From assembly GCF_014641555.1 (NCBI RefSeq), contig NZ_BMHY01000002.1, positions 534,428 to 598,427 of the forward strand: DNA of 64,000 nt. The letters run 5' to 3'. Position 1 is the first letter of the stretch, and the number at the start of each line of letters is the position of its first letter. The notes under the pieces are model-generated. The model had not been told where the DNA came from, did no database searches, and saw only the letters and a program-made list of their open reading frames with translations. The position numbers and the translations under genes were made by a program. Below are positions 54,287 through 63,046 of this stretch, in pieces. The DNA comes from Paenibacillus radicis (ex Gao et al. 2016). GTDB taxonomy: Bacteria > Bacillota > Bacilli > Paenibacillales > Paenibacillaceae.

Positions 54287-54338
54287 GAAAAGCTCTCACT
54301 TCCGCACAATGAAAATCATGCGAAGCGGGAGCTTTTTT
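54287..54338 (+). terminator. Terminator of the Gfo/Idh/MocA gene
   Basis: AAAAGCTC-C-CTTCCGC pairs with GCGAAG-GGGAGCTTTT with small bulges, followed by further T. Confidence 0.8.
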
Positions 54339-54372
54339 GCTAGCGGTCGTCTTGAAAGAAAGGAGCAGCGTT

Positions 54373-55836
54373 ATGAAAAAGACTGCGGCGCTACTGCTGC
54401 TTATTGCGCTTTGCATGTACAGCTATGTCAGTACGGCGGCGTCAAGTCAGGATCCTTTTCTCATTACCGATTACAGCAGGCTGCATCCCGTCAAAGTGAA
54501 TCGCGTCGTTGAGAGCAAGAAGGAAGAGCAGTTATTGGCCTTACTGGAAGACGCGAAAGCGAAAGGGCTTACCGTGTCTATAGCTGGCCAGCGTCATAGT
54601 CAAGGCGGCCATACTTATTATAAAGATGGCATCGTGGTCGATATGACGAGTTATAATCGGATACTGTCCTTCGATCAAGCAGCCAAGCGCATTACCGTTC
54701 AGGCCGGGGCTACTTGGGAGGATATCCAAAACAAAATCAATCCGTATGGACTTGCGATAAGAACGATGCAATCTCCAAATTTATTTACAGTGGGCGGTTC
54801 CATCAGCGTCAATGCGCATGGCCGAGACATCCGCAACGGGTCGATGATCAAAAGCGTAGAATCATTCCGGCTGCTAACGGCCGATGGTATCATTCGTAAT
54901 GTTAGCCGCGAGGAAAATGAGGAGCTTTTCCCGTTGGCATTGGGCGGCTTTGGTCTGTTCGGCATCATACTGGACGTTACGCTTCTGCTTACGGACGATG
55001 AGCTTTACGAAGAAAAGACGATTACGATGGAGATGGGTGCGTACGTCGATTATTTTCGCAAGAAAGTGATGACCGACCCTGACATTCGTATGCATATTGC
55101 CAGACTATCAGTCTCGCCAAAAAGCTTTCTGACCGAAATGTTCGCTAAAAATTACAGCATAGTGCCGCAGGCGACGGAACCTCTTTCCAGCCACAATAAG
55201 CTGACGAAGCGTGAGCCTTGGGTAGTGCCGGGGAAGCTGTTGTTTAATGCGAATCGTTCCTTCGATTGGGGCAAGGAGCTGATGTGGAATTTGCAGACTG
55301 ATTTTTTTACGATAAATTCCGGTACATATATTAGCCGCAACAACACGATGCGCGCTGCATGGCGGTTAATGGAGTTCAGTGAGCCTAGGAGCAATGATTT
55401 GCTTCAAGAATATTTTGTGCCGCTCGATCAGTTTGAGGTGTTCGTCGGGGAGCTTCGCCGGATCGTCACGGATGACGGGATGAATCTGCTTAATGTGACG
55501 GTCAGATATGTGAACGAGGATGAAGAAGCTGTATTGTCCTATGCTCGAGGGGACAGGCTGGCCTTAGTTTGCTTATTCAATGTTCCTCTATCAGAGAGCG
55601 GGCAGCGGAAAATGAAGCAGTCGGTGCAGGCTATTGTAGATGAGCTTCTCGCCGTGGGCGGTTCGTATTATTTGCCATATGCAGCGTATCCAAGCAAAGA
55701 GCAGTTTCAAGCGGCATATCCGAGCTATGAGCTTTTCTTTCAGAAAAAACATCAATATGATCCAGATGGTCTTTTTATGAATTATTTCTATGAGCAGTAT
55801 GGTGATTCGGGGGTATTAAAGGGGGAGCAGGAATGA
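54373..55836 (+). CDS. Exported FAD-binding oxidase (gulono-/arabinono-lactone oxidase-like)
   Basis: A 487-residue VAO/PCMH-fold flavoprotein. A hydrophobic N-terminus (TAALLLLIALCMYSYVSTAA) suggests export or a membrane anchor, unlike most cytosolic bacterial relatives. The FAD domain includes TVSIAGQRHSQGGHTYYKDG (the His is a candidate covalent-flavin site), GATWEDIQNKINPYGL and GGSISVNAHGRD. The C-terminus has KKHQYDPDGLFMNYFYE, typical of aldonolactone oxidases. ATG 54373 follows AAAGGAG. Its stop overlaps the start of the next gene by 4 nt. Confidence 0.88.
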   Translation: MKKTAALLLLIALCMYSYVSTAASSQDPFLITDYSRLHPVKVNRVVESKKEEQLLALLEDAKAKGLTVSIAGQRHSQGGHTYYKDGIVVDMTSYNRILSFDQAAKRITVQAGATWEDIQNKINPYGLAIRTMQSPNLFTVGGSISVNAHGRDIRNGSMIKSVESFRLLTADGIIRNVSREENEELFPLALGGFGLFGIILDVTLLLTDDELYEEKTITMEMGAYVDYFRKKVMTDPDIRMHIARLSVSPKSFLTEMFAKNYSIVPQATEPLSSHNKLTKREPWVVPGKLLFNANRSFDWGKELMWNLQTDFFTINSGTYISRNNTMRAAWRLMEFSEPRSNDLLQEYFVPLDQFEVFVGELRRIVTDDGMNLLNVTVRYVNEDEEAVLSYARGDRLALVCLFNVPLSESGQRKMKQSVQAIVDELLAVGGSYYLPYAAYPSKEQFQAAYPSYELFFQKKHQYDPDGLFMNYFYEQYGDSGVLKGEQE

Positions 55837-56423
55837 AGTGGAGAGGACTAATTCGTTCGCAGAGCCTCGTCACGCTGGCGGCTGGCATGATCTTTCCGTA
55901 CTATTTGCTTTTTTTGAAAAATCTCGGCAACAGCTTCGCCAAGTACGGCCTCGCGTTTGCTGTGTTTACGATTAGTTCAGCCTTGGTGTCACAATGGGTT
56001 GGACAAAAGCTGGACAAGCATAGTCCGTGCATTATGCTGCTCAGCTCGCTTGGGATGATGGCGGCCATGCTGGCTTTTCCGTGGGTGATGTCGTACGGAT
56101 GGGTGCTGGTGCTCCAATTGCTGATGGGAACCTGCAGCGCTATGCAGAAAATGAGCGAGAGGGTGCTGCTGGCAGATCTGACAGAGCCGGGTGCTCGAGG
56201 AGGTATGATCGGCTCCTACCATTTCTGGACGACGATAGCTTCAGGCTTCGCTGTAATCATTGGGGGTTATGTGATCGATTGGCTGACAATCAATGCGCTA
56301 TTTTATGCAAGCGCGCTGCTGTATGGAGTCAGCGCCTTCGTAATGCATCGCTCTGTAAGAGGAAACCAGTCGCAGAACAAGGCAGCCGGCAGCCAAATTT
56401 CGCAGCCGGTTGGTGTGGAGTAA
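55833..56423 (+). CDS. Half-length MFS-like membrane protein
   Basis: A 196-residue protein with about six helices, equal to one half of a normal MFS transporter. It contains GMIFPYYLLFLKNLGNSFAK at TM1, a WVGQKLDKHSPC loop between TM2 and TM3, and GSYHFWTTIASGFAVIIGGY late. The reading frame is intact, with a polar C-terminal tail and a normal stop. It overlaps the FAD oxidase by ATGA and so is translationally coupled. It may act as a dimer or be a stable remnant. Confidence 0.75.
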   Translation: MKWRGLIRSQSLVTLAAGMIFPYYLLFLKNLGNSFAKYGLAFAVFTISSALVSQWVGQKLDKHSPCIMLLSSLGMMAAMLAFPWVMSYGWVLVLQLLMGTCSAMQKMSERVLLADLTEPGARGGMIGSYHFWTTIASGFAVIIGGYVIDWLTINALFYASALLYGVSAFVMHRSVRGNQSQNKAAGSQISQPVGVE

Positions 56424-56437
56424 CCTAGCTTCTATTA

Positions 56438-56654
56438 GCCTATAGTCCGCATTCCAACGTAAAAAGTAACTAGTTAGCGGGTCGTAAAAGTAACATTGCC
56501 TTTGAATGGTTCGGTTGGAGGGACTAGCGAAGCCGATTCGTTAGCCTATAGTCCGAAACCCAACGCAGACGCAGAAAATAACTAGCTAGTGGGTCGTAAA
56601 AGTAACATTGTCTTTGTATTGCTCGGTTGGAGGAGATAGTGAAGCCGTTTCGCT
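56438..56654. repeat. Tandem duplication of about 105-110 bp
   Basis: Unit 1 (about 56437-56541) and unit 2 (about 56542-56654) share TAGCCTATAGTCCG, then CCAACG, TAACTAG, GGGTCGTAAAAGTAACATTG, CTTTG, CTCGGTTGGAGG or TTCGGTTGGAGG, and a closing TAG(C/T)GAAGCCG palindrome. No ORF is conserved across the units. Confidence 0.75.
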
Positions 56655-56985
56655 CTACAGCGGATCTAGATTCGTTGTAGAGATGCTAGAGCGAGACAGG
56701 ATGGTCTCCAGCGAAGTAGGTTCGCTAAATAAGGAACCTAGATTTGCTGTTGAATAAGGTGGCGAGGAAAGTTGCCTCCAGCGAAGCGGGTTCGCTAAAT
56801 AGCGAACTGAACTTCGTTCGTACTATGATAGAGTGAGGCACGTTCCACTCGCAGCGAAGCAAACTTCGTAATTCGCTAACCTAGGTTCACGAGTAGCGAA
56901 ATTAGCTTCGCTAATGAAGAGAAATACCCCTAAGCAAGAGTGAATAGCGAAATTCCCTTCGCAAAATAGCGAAGCCGCTTCGCTA
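56525..56985. repeat. Cluster of about nine TAGCGAA-N5/6-TTCGCTA palindromes
   Basis: Palindromes lie at about 56525, 56637, 56710, 56780, 56800, 56853, 56894, 56945 and 56967. Two (56894-56913 and 56967-56985) are perfect TAGCGAA...TTCGCTA with 6- and 5-nt centres; the others have one or two changes. Some share longer flanks (CTCCAGCGAAG and GGTTCGCTAAAT at 56707 and 56777). Spacing is irregular (about 20-110 bp). The tract fills most of the gene-free 56424-57286 interval; I see no convincing gene there. Confidence 0.8.
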
Positions 56986-57236
56986 TCAGCCGTAAGGGAA
57001 GGTGACTATGGCTCGCGAGACATCGAAGCACATCAGTCCGAGTGCGTAGAGCCATACTTCATGCTCATCCATAAAAGGGGGACAGTCTGTCGCGAACAGC
57101 ATCCTGTCATCCTGCAGCGCACCTAAGCGCGGCCGGATAGAAAAAACGGCTGCGAATGCGCCCTCTATATGGGAAATGCCTGCATTTTTCAACCTGAAAA
57201 TCGGATTGCGGCGTTCGTTTCCGGTGTAGACTGTGT

Positions 57237-57242
57237 TATAAT
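57237..57242 (+). promoter_or_regulatory. Candidate -10 box of the ABC-F gene
   Basis: A perfect TATAAT 45 bp before the start codon. TTCGTT, 17 bp upstream, would be a weak -35. Confidence 0.4.
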
Positions 57243-57286
57243 GGTTCGAGATATTGAGTATGGAAGAGAAGGACGGGTTGCGAACA

Positions 57287-58906
57287 ATGATTAGTACAAG
57301 TGGCATAACGCTTCGCTACGGGAAGCGCGCGCTTTTTGAAGATGTTAGTATTAAGTTTACGCCAGGCAACTGCTACGGTCTGATCGGAGCGAACGGCGCT
57401 GGCAAGTCTACGTTTCTGAAAATATTGTCCGGTGAAGTCGAGCAGTCGCATGGCGAAGTGCATATTACACCGGGTGAGCGTCTGGCTGTACTGAAGCAGA
57501 ACCATTATGAATATGATGAGTTCGCGGTACTGGAGACGGTTATTATGGGCCATAAAAGTCTGTATGAAGTCATGAAGGAGAAGGATACGCTTTATGCCAA
57601 AGCCGACTTCACCGATGAGGACGGCATGCGTGCAGGCGAGCTTGAAGCGGAATTCGCCGAAATGAACGGCTGGGAAGCGGAATCGCAAGCGGCGGAAATG
57701 CTGAACGGTCTTGGTATTACAACGGAGCTGCATGATAAGAAAATGGCGGAGCTGGGCGGCAACGAGAAGGTACGCGTTCTGTTGGCGCAAGCATTGTTTG
57801 GCGAGCCGAACATTCTGCTCCTCGATGAGCCTACCAACCATTTGGACATTGAATCGATCCGTTGGCTGGAAGATTTCTTGTCCCGCTATGAAGGCACTGT
57901 TGTCGTAGTCAGCCATGACAGGCACTTCCTGAATACCGTATGTACCCACATTGCGGATATCGACTTCGGCAAAATCCAGATGTATGTCGGCAATTACGAC
58001 TTCTGGTATGAGTCCAGCCAGCTGGCGCTTCAATTGCAGCGCGGCGAGAACAAGAAGAAGGAAGACAAGATTAAGGAGCTGCAAGCGTTCGTTCAACGTT
58101 TCAGCGCCAACAAATCCAAGTCCAAACAAGCGACTTCCCGTAAGAAGCTGCTTGATAAAATTACGCTCGACGACATTCGTCCGTCGAACCGTAAATATCC
58201 GTTCATTCTGTTCAAAGGCGAGCGCGAGGCTGGTAAATCGCTGCTGCTCGTTGAAGGGCTGACGAAATCGATCGATGGCGAAAAAGTAGTCGACAACTTA
58301 ACGCTGACGATCAACAAAGGCGACAAAATCGCTTTCGTTGGACCAAACGGCCTGCCGAAGACGGTATTGTTCCAATTGCTTATGGGTGAACTGGAGCCTG
58401 ACGCCGGTTCTTACCAATGGGGCGTTACGACGACCCAAGGTTATTTCCCGAAAGACAATGCCCCTTACTTCGATGGCGTTGAGCTGAACCTGGTGGAATG
58501 GCTGCGTCAATATTCGAAAGACCCGGACGAAACGTTCATCCGCGGTTTCCTCGGCCGTATGCTGTTCTCGGGCGACGATGCGATGAAGAAAGCAAGCGTA
58601 TTGTCCGGCGGCGAGAAAGTCCGCTGCATGTTGTCCAAAATCATGCTCAGCGGCGCGAATACGTTCATTCTCGACGAACCAACCAACCACTTGGATCTCG
58701 AATCCATTACGGCGTTGAACAACGGTCTGACCGATACGGACTGCACGGTGCTGTTCACTTCGCATGACCATCAGTTCGTTCAAACGATTGCGAACCGCAT
58801 CATGGAAATTACGCCTAACGGCCTGATTGACCGGATGATGACTTATGATGAATACCTCGAGAGCGAAGAAGTAAAAGCGCTCCGCGAGCGTATGTACGCT
58901 GTCTAA
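57287..58906 (+). CDS. ABC-F family ATPase (YkpA/YbiT-like)
   Basis: A 539-residue soluble protein with two ATPase domains, no membrane part, and a lysine-rich linker (about 240-300). ABC-F proteins bind the ribosomal E site; YbiT-type members are thought to aid translation rather than confer drug resistance. Domain 1 has GANGAGKST and LLLDEPTNHLD. Domain 2 has SGGEKVRCML and FILDEPTNHLD. Its P-loop is GPNGLPKT instead of GxxGxGKT/S, and the domain 1 signature reads ELGGNEK. ATG 57287 gives the family start MISTSGITLRYGK. Confidence 0.93.
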   Translation: MISTSGITLRYGKRALFEDVSIKFTPGNCYGLIGANGAGKSTFLKILSGEVEQSHGEVHITPGERLAVLKQNHYEYDEFAVLETVIMGHKSLYEVMKEKDTLYAKADFTDEDGMRAGELEAEFAEMNGWEAESQAAEMLNGLGITTELHDKKMAELGGNEKVRVLLAQALFGEPNILLLDEPTNHLDIESIRWLEDFLSRYEGTVVVVSHDRHFLNTVCTHIADIDFGKIQMYVGNYDFWYESSQLALQLQRGENKKKEDKIKELQAFVQRFSANKSKSKQATSRKKLLDKITLDDIRPSNRKYPFILFKGEREAGKSLLLVEGLTKSIDGEKVVDNLTLTINKGDKIAFVGPNGLPKTVLFQLLMGELEPDAGSYQWGVTTTQGYFPKDNAPYFDGVELNLVEWLRQYSKDPDETFIRGFLGRMLFSGDDAMKKASVLSGGEKVRCMLSKIMLSGANTFILDEPTNHLDLESITALNNGLTDTDCTVLFTSHDHQFVQTIANRIMEITPNGLIDRMMTYDEYLESEEVKALRERMYAV

Positions 58907-58918
58907 TAAGCAGCAATA

Positions 58919-58955
58919 AAGAAAGAGGCTTGGCATCGCGCCAAGCCTCTTTCTT
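58919..58955. terminator. Bidirectional terminator
   Basis: AAGAAAGAGGCTTGG pairs perfectly with CCAAGCCTCTTTCTT between convergent genes. Confidence 0.9.
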
Positions 58956-58963
58956 ATATTCCC

Positions 58964-60685
58964 TTATACTTTGAAACGGCTGATTAGCGTCTTTAATTGC
59001 TGGGACATAAGCCGTATGGATTCAGAAGACGTGCTTACCTCCTGCATGGCCTGAAGCTGTGCATCGGAGGAACCGGCAATTTCTTTAAACCGGTCGGCGA
59101 ATTGCCGGGAGATGTTCTCCATATCTTCCACAGACGCCGATACTTCCTCGGATCCTGCGGAGAGCTGCTCAGATGCAGCAGATACATCATGCAGCCTTTC
59201 GTTAATCGTCTCCAGACCGCTGCGAATGACGAGAAAGGAATCACCGGCCTGCTTCACGGTTTCCATGCCTGCCTGTATGTCCTGCATACTTGCCGTCATT
59301 GTGACGGACAGCTCGGCCGTCTGCCGGACTATCGCTTCAATCAGCTCAGCGACTCGTTTGGAGGACTCTTCCGACTGATGTGCAAGCTTTCGTACCTCAC
59401 CGGCTACAACTGCAAAGCCGCGTCCATTCTCACCGGCTCGAGCCGCTTCAATACCGGCGTTGAGCGCCAGCAAGTTCGTCTGTGTTGCGATACCGGCCAT
59501 CATGGAGACAATCCCGCCAATCTGTTCGGAATAACCTTCCAAGGCATGGGCGACATTCGCAGCTTTACCGGAGGAGGCATGAATGGCTTCCATTCGTTCT
59601 ACGGCCGCTGTAATGGATGCCGTTCCTCCGGAGGCATTGTTGGTCGTTTGCTGCGATACATCGGCAACGATTGAAGCGGCTTGCGCGATATGCTGCATGC
59701 TGGTTGTGACCTCCTCCATAGCCGAGGAGACTTCCGTTGACCGCAGCACCTGCTCGCTTGCTCCACGAGATGCTTCCCGAATGCTGCCGGAGATGAGCGT
59801 GCTTGCTTCTGCGGTTTCTCCAGCATGGAGCGAGACGCCTTCCGCCGTTGCCAGCAGCTTGCTTGAGCTGTCGCTAATGCCTTGAATAACGGTTCTCGTA
59901 TCGAAGACGAGCTGCTTGAACGCATCGGCAAGCTGTCCAATCTCATCACGGCGTTCTATGCCTAGTGCGTCTGCCAATGTCAGATCACCCTCTCCGACCT
60001 TCGCAACCTGAGCTTTCAGTTTTTTCAGCGGATTGGTCAAGTAGCGCGCCAGCGCATAGATGAGCAGCATACTGGCAAGCAGAATCGCTAACGATATCCA
60101 GATCATATTGGTACGGCTCGACTTCATAAGCTCGTAAATTGCTGTAGCGTCAAGATCGGCACCCATCACTCCAATTAGTGCGCCATCCTCCGTTACTATC
60201 GGCACATAGGCCGAAATCGTCGCCCCATAGTCGTCATTAGTCAGATCTCCAATCTGCGCCGTCCCTTCTGTAAAAGCACGCATCATCCCTTTATAGGGAT
60301 TGTCTTCCTTAGTGCCGATGGGCGAAAAATCATCTTCGGCAACATCTTGCGGCGCGCCGTCCACGATATAATAATAGCCTTCTTGCTCGCTATAGCCGAG
60401 CGTGTATAAATACTTCAAACCGTTTGCTGTCCGTACTTCGTTTAATTGTTCTCTCAATTGCTTGTAATAATCCGTTTCGCCGGAATCGGGTCCGAGCTTG
60501 GCATACGCATCTATCGAAATTAACGTTTTAGCCCTCTCGGCAACAGCTTTCGCTTGCAAGCCCATTGAATCCTCGACCAGCTTGGTTGAAGAGTGGTAGA
60601 TCGTTAAGCCAATTACGGCCCCTCCCAGAAGCAGAATACCGGAAAAAAAGACAAACATTTTCGTAACCAACTGGTTCATAAACAT
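58964..60685 (-). CDS. Methyl-accepting chemotaxis protein (Cache-type sensor)
   Basis: A 573-residue chemoreceptor. TM1 (about 8-30), an extracellular sensor (about 31-190) with [11 protein letters not shown] and [20 protein letters not shown], typical of Cache/PAS-like ligand domains, TM2 (about 193-213), HAMP (about 214-268) and the cytoplasmic signalling bundle follow in order. The tip reads [20 protein letters not shown], with Gly where AIEAARAGE is usual. The minus-strand start lies 13 nt after GAGGGGG. The two chemoreceptors of the window are not close paralogues. Confidence 0.92.
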   Translation of the reverse strand: MFMNQLVTKMFVFFSGILLLGGAVIGLTIYHSSTKLVEDSMGLQAKAVAERAKTLISIDAYAKLGPDSGETDYYKQLREQLNEVRTANGLKYLYTLGYSEQEGYYYIVDGAPQDVAEDDFSPIGTKEDNPYKGMMRAFTEGTAQIGDLTNDDYGATISAYVPIVTEDGALIGVMGADLDATAIYELMKSSRTNMIWISLAILLASMLLIYALARYLTNPLKKLKAQVAKVGEGDLTLADALGIERRDEIGQLADAFKQLVFDTRTVIQGISDSSSKLLATAEGVSLHAGETAEASTLISGSIREASRGASEQVLRSTEVSSAMEEVTTSMQHIAQAASIVADVSQQTTNNASGGTASITAAVERMEAIHASSGKAANVAHALEGYSEQIGGIVSMMAGIATQTNLLALNAGIEAARAGENGRGFAVVAGEVRKLAHQSEESSKRVAELIEAIVRQTAELSVTMTASMQDIQAGMETVKQAGDSFLVIRSGLETINERLHDVSAASEQLSAGSEEVSASVEDMENISRQFADRFKEIAGSSDAQLQAMQEVSTSSESIRLMSQQLKTLISRFKV

Positions 60686-60897
60686 GAAACGATGTTTCCC
60701 CCTCTTATCTGTAGAGCGTGTATGAAGCCGCGAGTCATATTATACCATTTTTGAGAAGGAGGCACGCAGCGCTTTTTAACGAAAGTGTTGCATTTATGCA
60801 TAAAAGCAAGACTGAGGTAAACACTGTTTCTCTAGACCCACTCGTTTTCGGTCGGTTATGATACCGTTATAAAAGAAATGGAAATGAGGGAAGGAAA

Positions 60898-61776
60898 CTG
60901 GTTCAATACGAGGATATTAAGCAGGGCGAGAAGGGGGCCTGGGTTAGCATTACGGCCTATCTGGTCCTATCGGCGTTGAAGCTGGGGGCAGGTTATTGGT
61001 TCGTCTCCGGGGCTCTCGTTGCGGACGGGTTCAATAACCTGACGGACATCGTAGCCTCAGTGGCTGTATTGATCGGTCTCCGTATTTCACAGAAGCCGCC
61101 GGACAAAGACCATCCCTACGGACACTTCAGGGCCGAAACAATCGCCGCGCTTATCGCTTCCTTCATTATGGCGACCGTCGGCATTCAGGTGCTGATTAGT
61201 GCGACCGGCGATCTGATTTCGGGGAAGGGGCATGTACCTTCATTGATAACGGCCTGGGTTGCGCTGTTCGCAGCCGTCTGCATGGCAGGCGTATATATGT
61301 ATAATCGAAGGCTGGCGAAGCGGATTAACAACCATGCGCTTATGGCTGCAGCCAAGGATAATTTATCGGATGCCCTGGTCAGTATCGGGGCCGCAATCGG
61401 CATCATTGGCGCACAGTTTGGTTTGCCATGGCTGGACCCGGTTGCTGCGATCACTGTAGGCTGCATTATTTGCAGAACGGCCTGGGGAATTTTTTATAGC
61501 TCTACGCATGCGTTGACGGATGGATTCGATGCAAATGAGCTTTCATCCTTGCGGACAACGGTGGAGAGCACAGCGGGAGTCGAGTCGATCAAGGATATTA
61601 AAGCCCGTGTACATGGCAGCAACGTATTGATCGACGTGATCGTACAAGTGAATCCGCAGCTGTCTCTGATTGAGAGTCACCGGATCAGCGACGAGATTGA
61701 GAAGCGCCTTGCAAGGAGAAGCAACATTATGAGCGTACATGTCCATGTGGAGCCGCTGGAGCTTTTGGAAAGCTAA
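60898..61776 (+). CDS. Cation diffusion facilitator, probable CTG start
   Basis: A 292-residue metal-cation/proton antiporter. Six helices start at WVSITAYLVLSALKLGAGYW; the metal-site motifs are DGFNNLTD (TM2) and DNLSDALVS (TM5), and the HPYGHFRAET loop is typical. A cytoplasmic ferredoxin-like tail ends VHVHVEPLELLES. The open frame begins after TGA 60859, yet no ATG, GTG or TTG occurs before TTG 60976, which would delete half of TM1. CTG 60898 lies 7 nt after GAGGG and gives the family N-terminus (YEDIKQGEKGAW), so I place the start there. A sequencing error is the alternative. Confidence 0.8.
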   Translation: MVQYEDIKQGEKGAWVSITAYLVLSALKLGAGYWFVSGALVADGFNNLTDIVASVAVLIGLRISQKPPDKDHPYGHFRAETIAALIASFIMATVGIQVLISATGDLISGKGHVPSLITAWVALFAAVCMAGVYMYNRRLAKRINNHALMAAAKDNLSDALVSIGAAIGIIGAQFGLPWLDPVAAITVGCIICRTAWGIFYSSTHALTDGFDANELSSLRTTVESTAGVESIKDIKARVHGSNVLIDVIVQVNPQLSLIESHRISDEIEKRLARRSNIMSVHVHVEPLELLES

Positions 61777-61961
61777 AGAAGGCGAAAAGTTGCAGATTTA
61801 TGGCCTTAAGCTAGCAAGTAAATGTTGGAAACAAATCCAGACGCAGAATAAATTGGTTCTAAAGGCTCAGTCATCCATGGCAAGCTTGCCCTAGTTATGA
61901 GCGGAATGGAAAATCTGCCGCAAATGCAGTGGAGGCAACAGGTTCCGCATATTTCGCTATT

Positions 61962-61992
61962 GAAGCGTTCCCCGCAGGGGAACGCTTCTTGG
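61962..61992 (+). terminator. Strong hairpin between the CDF and NlpC/P60 genes
   Basis: Perfect 12-bp stem GAAGCGTTCCCC / GGGGAACGCTTC with loop GCA, followed by a T-rich tail. It lies 185 nt after the CDF stop and 150 nt before the NlpC/P60 start, so the sequence before it may be a 3' UTR or a small RNA. The rest of the 61777-62139 spacer holds no gene; a GGGCGAAAGCGCC mini-hairpin occurs near 62034. Confidence 0.7.
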
Positions 61993-62139
61993 CGTTTATT
62001 TACAATCCTCCTCTGAAACCATGTGCCTAGATGGGCGAAAGCGCCAATTAGGAACATCGGTCGATGCTTGAAGAGCGGGTCGATTCTACAATGGGGACAG
62101 CGGCGTGTTAGAGGGCCGCAAACAAGGAGGCGTACAACT

Positions 62140-62991
62140 ATGAATAACAGGATTCGGGCAAAGCTCGTAACGACAACTCTTTCAGCTGCGTTATTGTTTA
62201 GCGCTGTCTCGGCTTCAATCCCAGCAGCATGGAACGCACAAACGGCATCGGCCGCAGCCAGCACTTCATTATCGGCAGGCCAAGCTTTAATCAAGGCTTC
62301 TGTTTCTTTCCGGACAGCCCCTTCGACATCGGCATTGCGTATTAAATATTTGAAAAAAGGCGAGCAGGTATCCGTGCTGTCCCAGCCGAACAGCTATTGG
62401 TACCAAGTGCAAGATTCGACAGGTACGACCGGCTATGTCAGCTCGCAGGATCAATATATTACGGTAGGCTCCCTGTCACCCGGCGGAGGGAATACCACTA
62501 ATCCGAGCAATCCGGGTAATAGCGGGGGCAGCGGTTCCGTTCCGTCATCAAGCTCGGTTGAAAAGGTAATCGCAGCGGGGATGAGTTACTTAGGGACACC
62601 GTACGAATATGGCTCAGACCGCAACACGACAAAGACCTTTGACTGCTCGGATTTCGTTCGGCAATCGTTCATCGATGGAGTTGGACTCAAGCTTCCAGCA
62701 GATTCGCGCGGACAAGGAAGCTATGTGAAAAACAAAGGCAACGCAGTGACCGACTGGCGGAAGCTGAAGCGCGGCGATATTATGTTCTTTATGTCCTACA
62801 AAGGAACGAAAGCATCTGCATATTCCGGTGTGAACAAGTCGACTGCGGCCATTTCCCATGACGGCATCTATCTGGGAGACGGCAAAATTCTACATACGTA
62901 TTCCAAAGAGAGCGGCGGCGTTACGATCAGCAGCATCGAAGGAACGCATTGGGAATATCGTTTCCTATACGGAGGAAGCGCGCTAAATTAA
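62140..62991 (+). CDS. Secreted NlpC/P60 peptidoglycan endopeptidase with SH3 domain
   Basis: A 283-residue exported cell-wall hydrolase cutting peptide stems. The signal peptide (TTTLSAALLFSAVSASIPAA) is cleaved around residue 40. A bacterial SH3 domain (about 48-112; FRTAPSTSALRIKYLKKGEQ, WYQVQDS, GYVSS) is followed by a Gly/Ser/Pro/Asn linker (about 115-142) and the NlpC/P60 domain. The latter has the catalytic Cys in FDCSDFVRQSF (near 169), the His in ISHDGIYLG and a second polar residue in LHTYSKES. AAGGAGG sits 9 nt before ATG 62140. An in-frame extension upstream lacks a site. Confidence 0.94.
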   Translation: MNNRIRAKLVTTTLSAALLFSAVSASIPAAWNAQTASAAASTSLSAGQALIKASVSFRTAPSTSALRIKYLKKGEQVSVLSQPNSYWYQVQDSTGTTGYVSSQDQYITVGSLSPGGGNTTNPSNPGNSGGSGSVPSSSSVEKVIAAGMSYLGTPYEYGSDRNTTKTFDCSDFVRQSFIDGVGLKLPADSRGQGSYVKNKGNAVTDWRKLKRGDIMFFMSYKGTKASAYSGVNKSTAAISHDGIYLGDGKILHTYSKESGGVTISSIEGTHWEYRFLYGGSALN

Positions 62992-62994
62992 TTA

Positions 62995-63034
62995 GAAAAA
63001 GGGATGTACCCGCGACGGGCACATCCCTTTTTTT
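62995..63034. terminator. Bidirectional terminator
   Basis: AAAAAGGGATGT-CCCG pairs with CGGG-ACATCCCTTTTT between convergent genes. Confidence 0.88.
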
Positions 63035-63046
63035 CATTCATAACGA

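Noticed and set aside
56525..56985. CRISPR array
   Set aside because: The palindromic units vary in sequence, their spacing is irregular (about 20-110 bp), stretches between them are themselves partly repeated, and no cas gene is present.
56986..57306. A minus-strand frame of 106 codons in the gap before the ABC-F gene
   Set aside because: It begins inside the start of the ABC-F gene, has no convincing ribosome site and resembles no family I know. Part of its sequence looks protein-like, so a homology search would settle it.
61777..62139. c-di-AMP (ydaO-type) riboswitch upstream of the NlpC/P60 gene
   Set aside because: Such genes often carry one, but I could not find the conserved ydaO core motifs in the leader.
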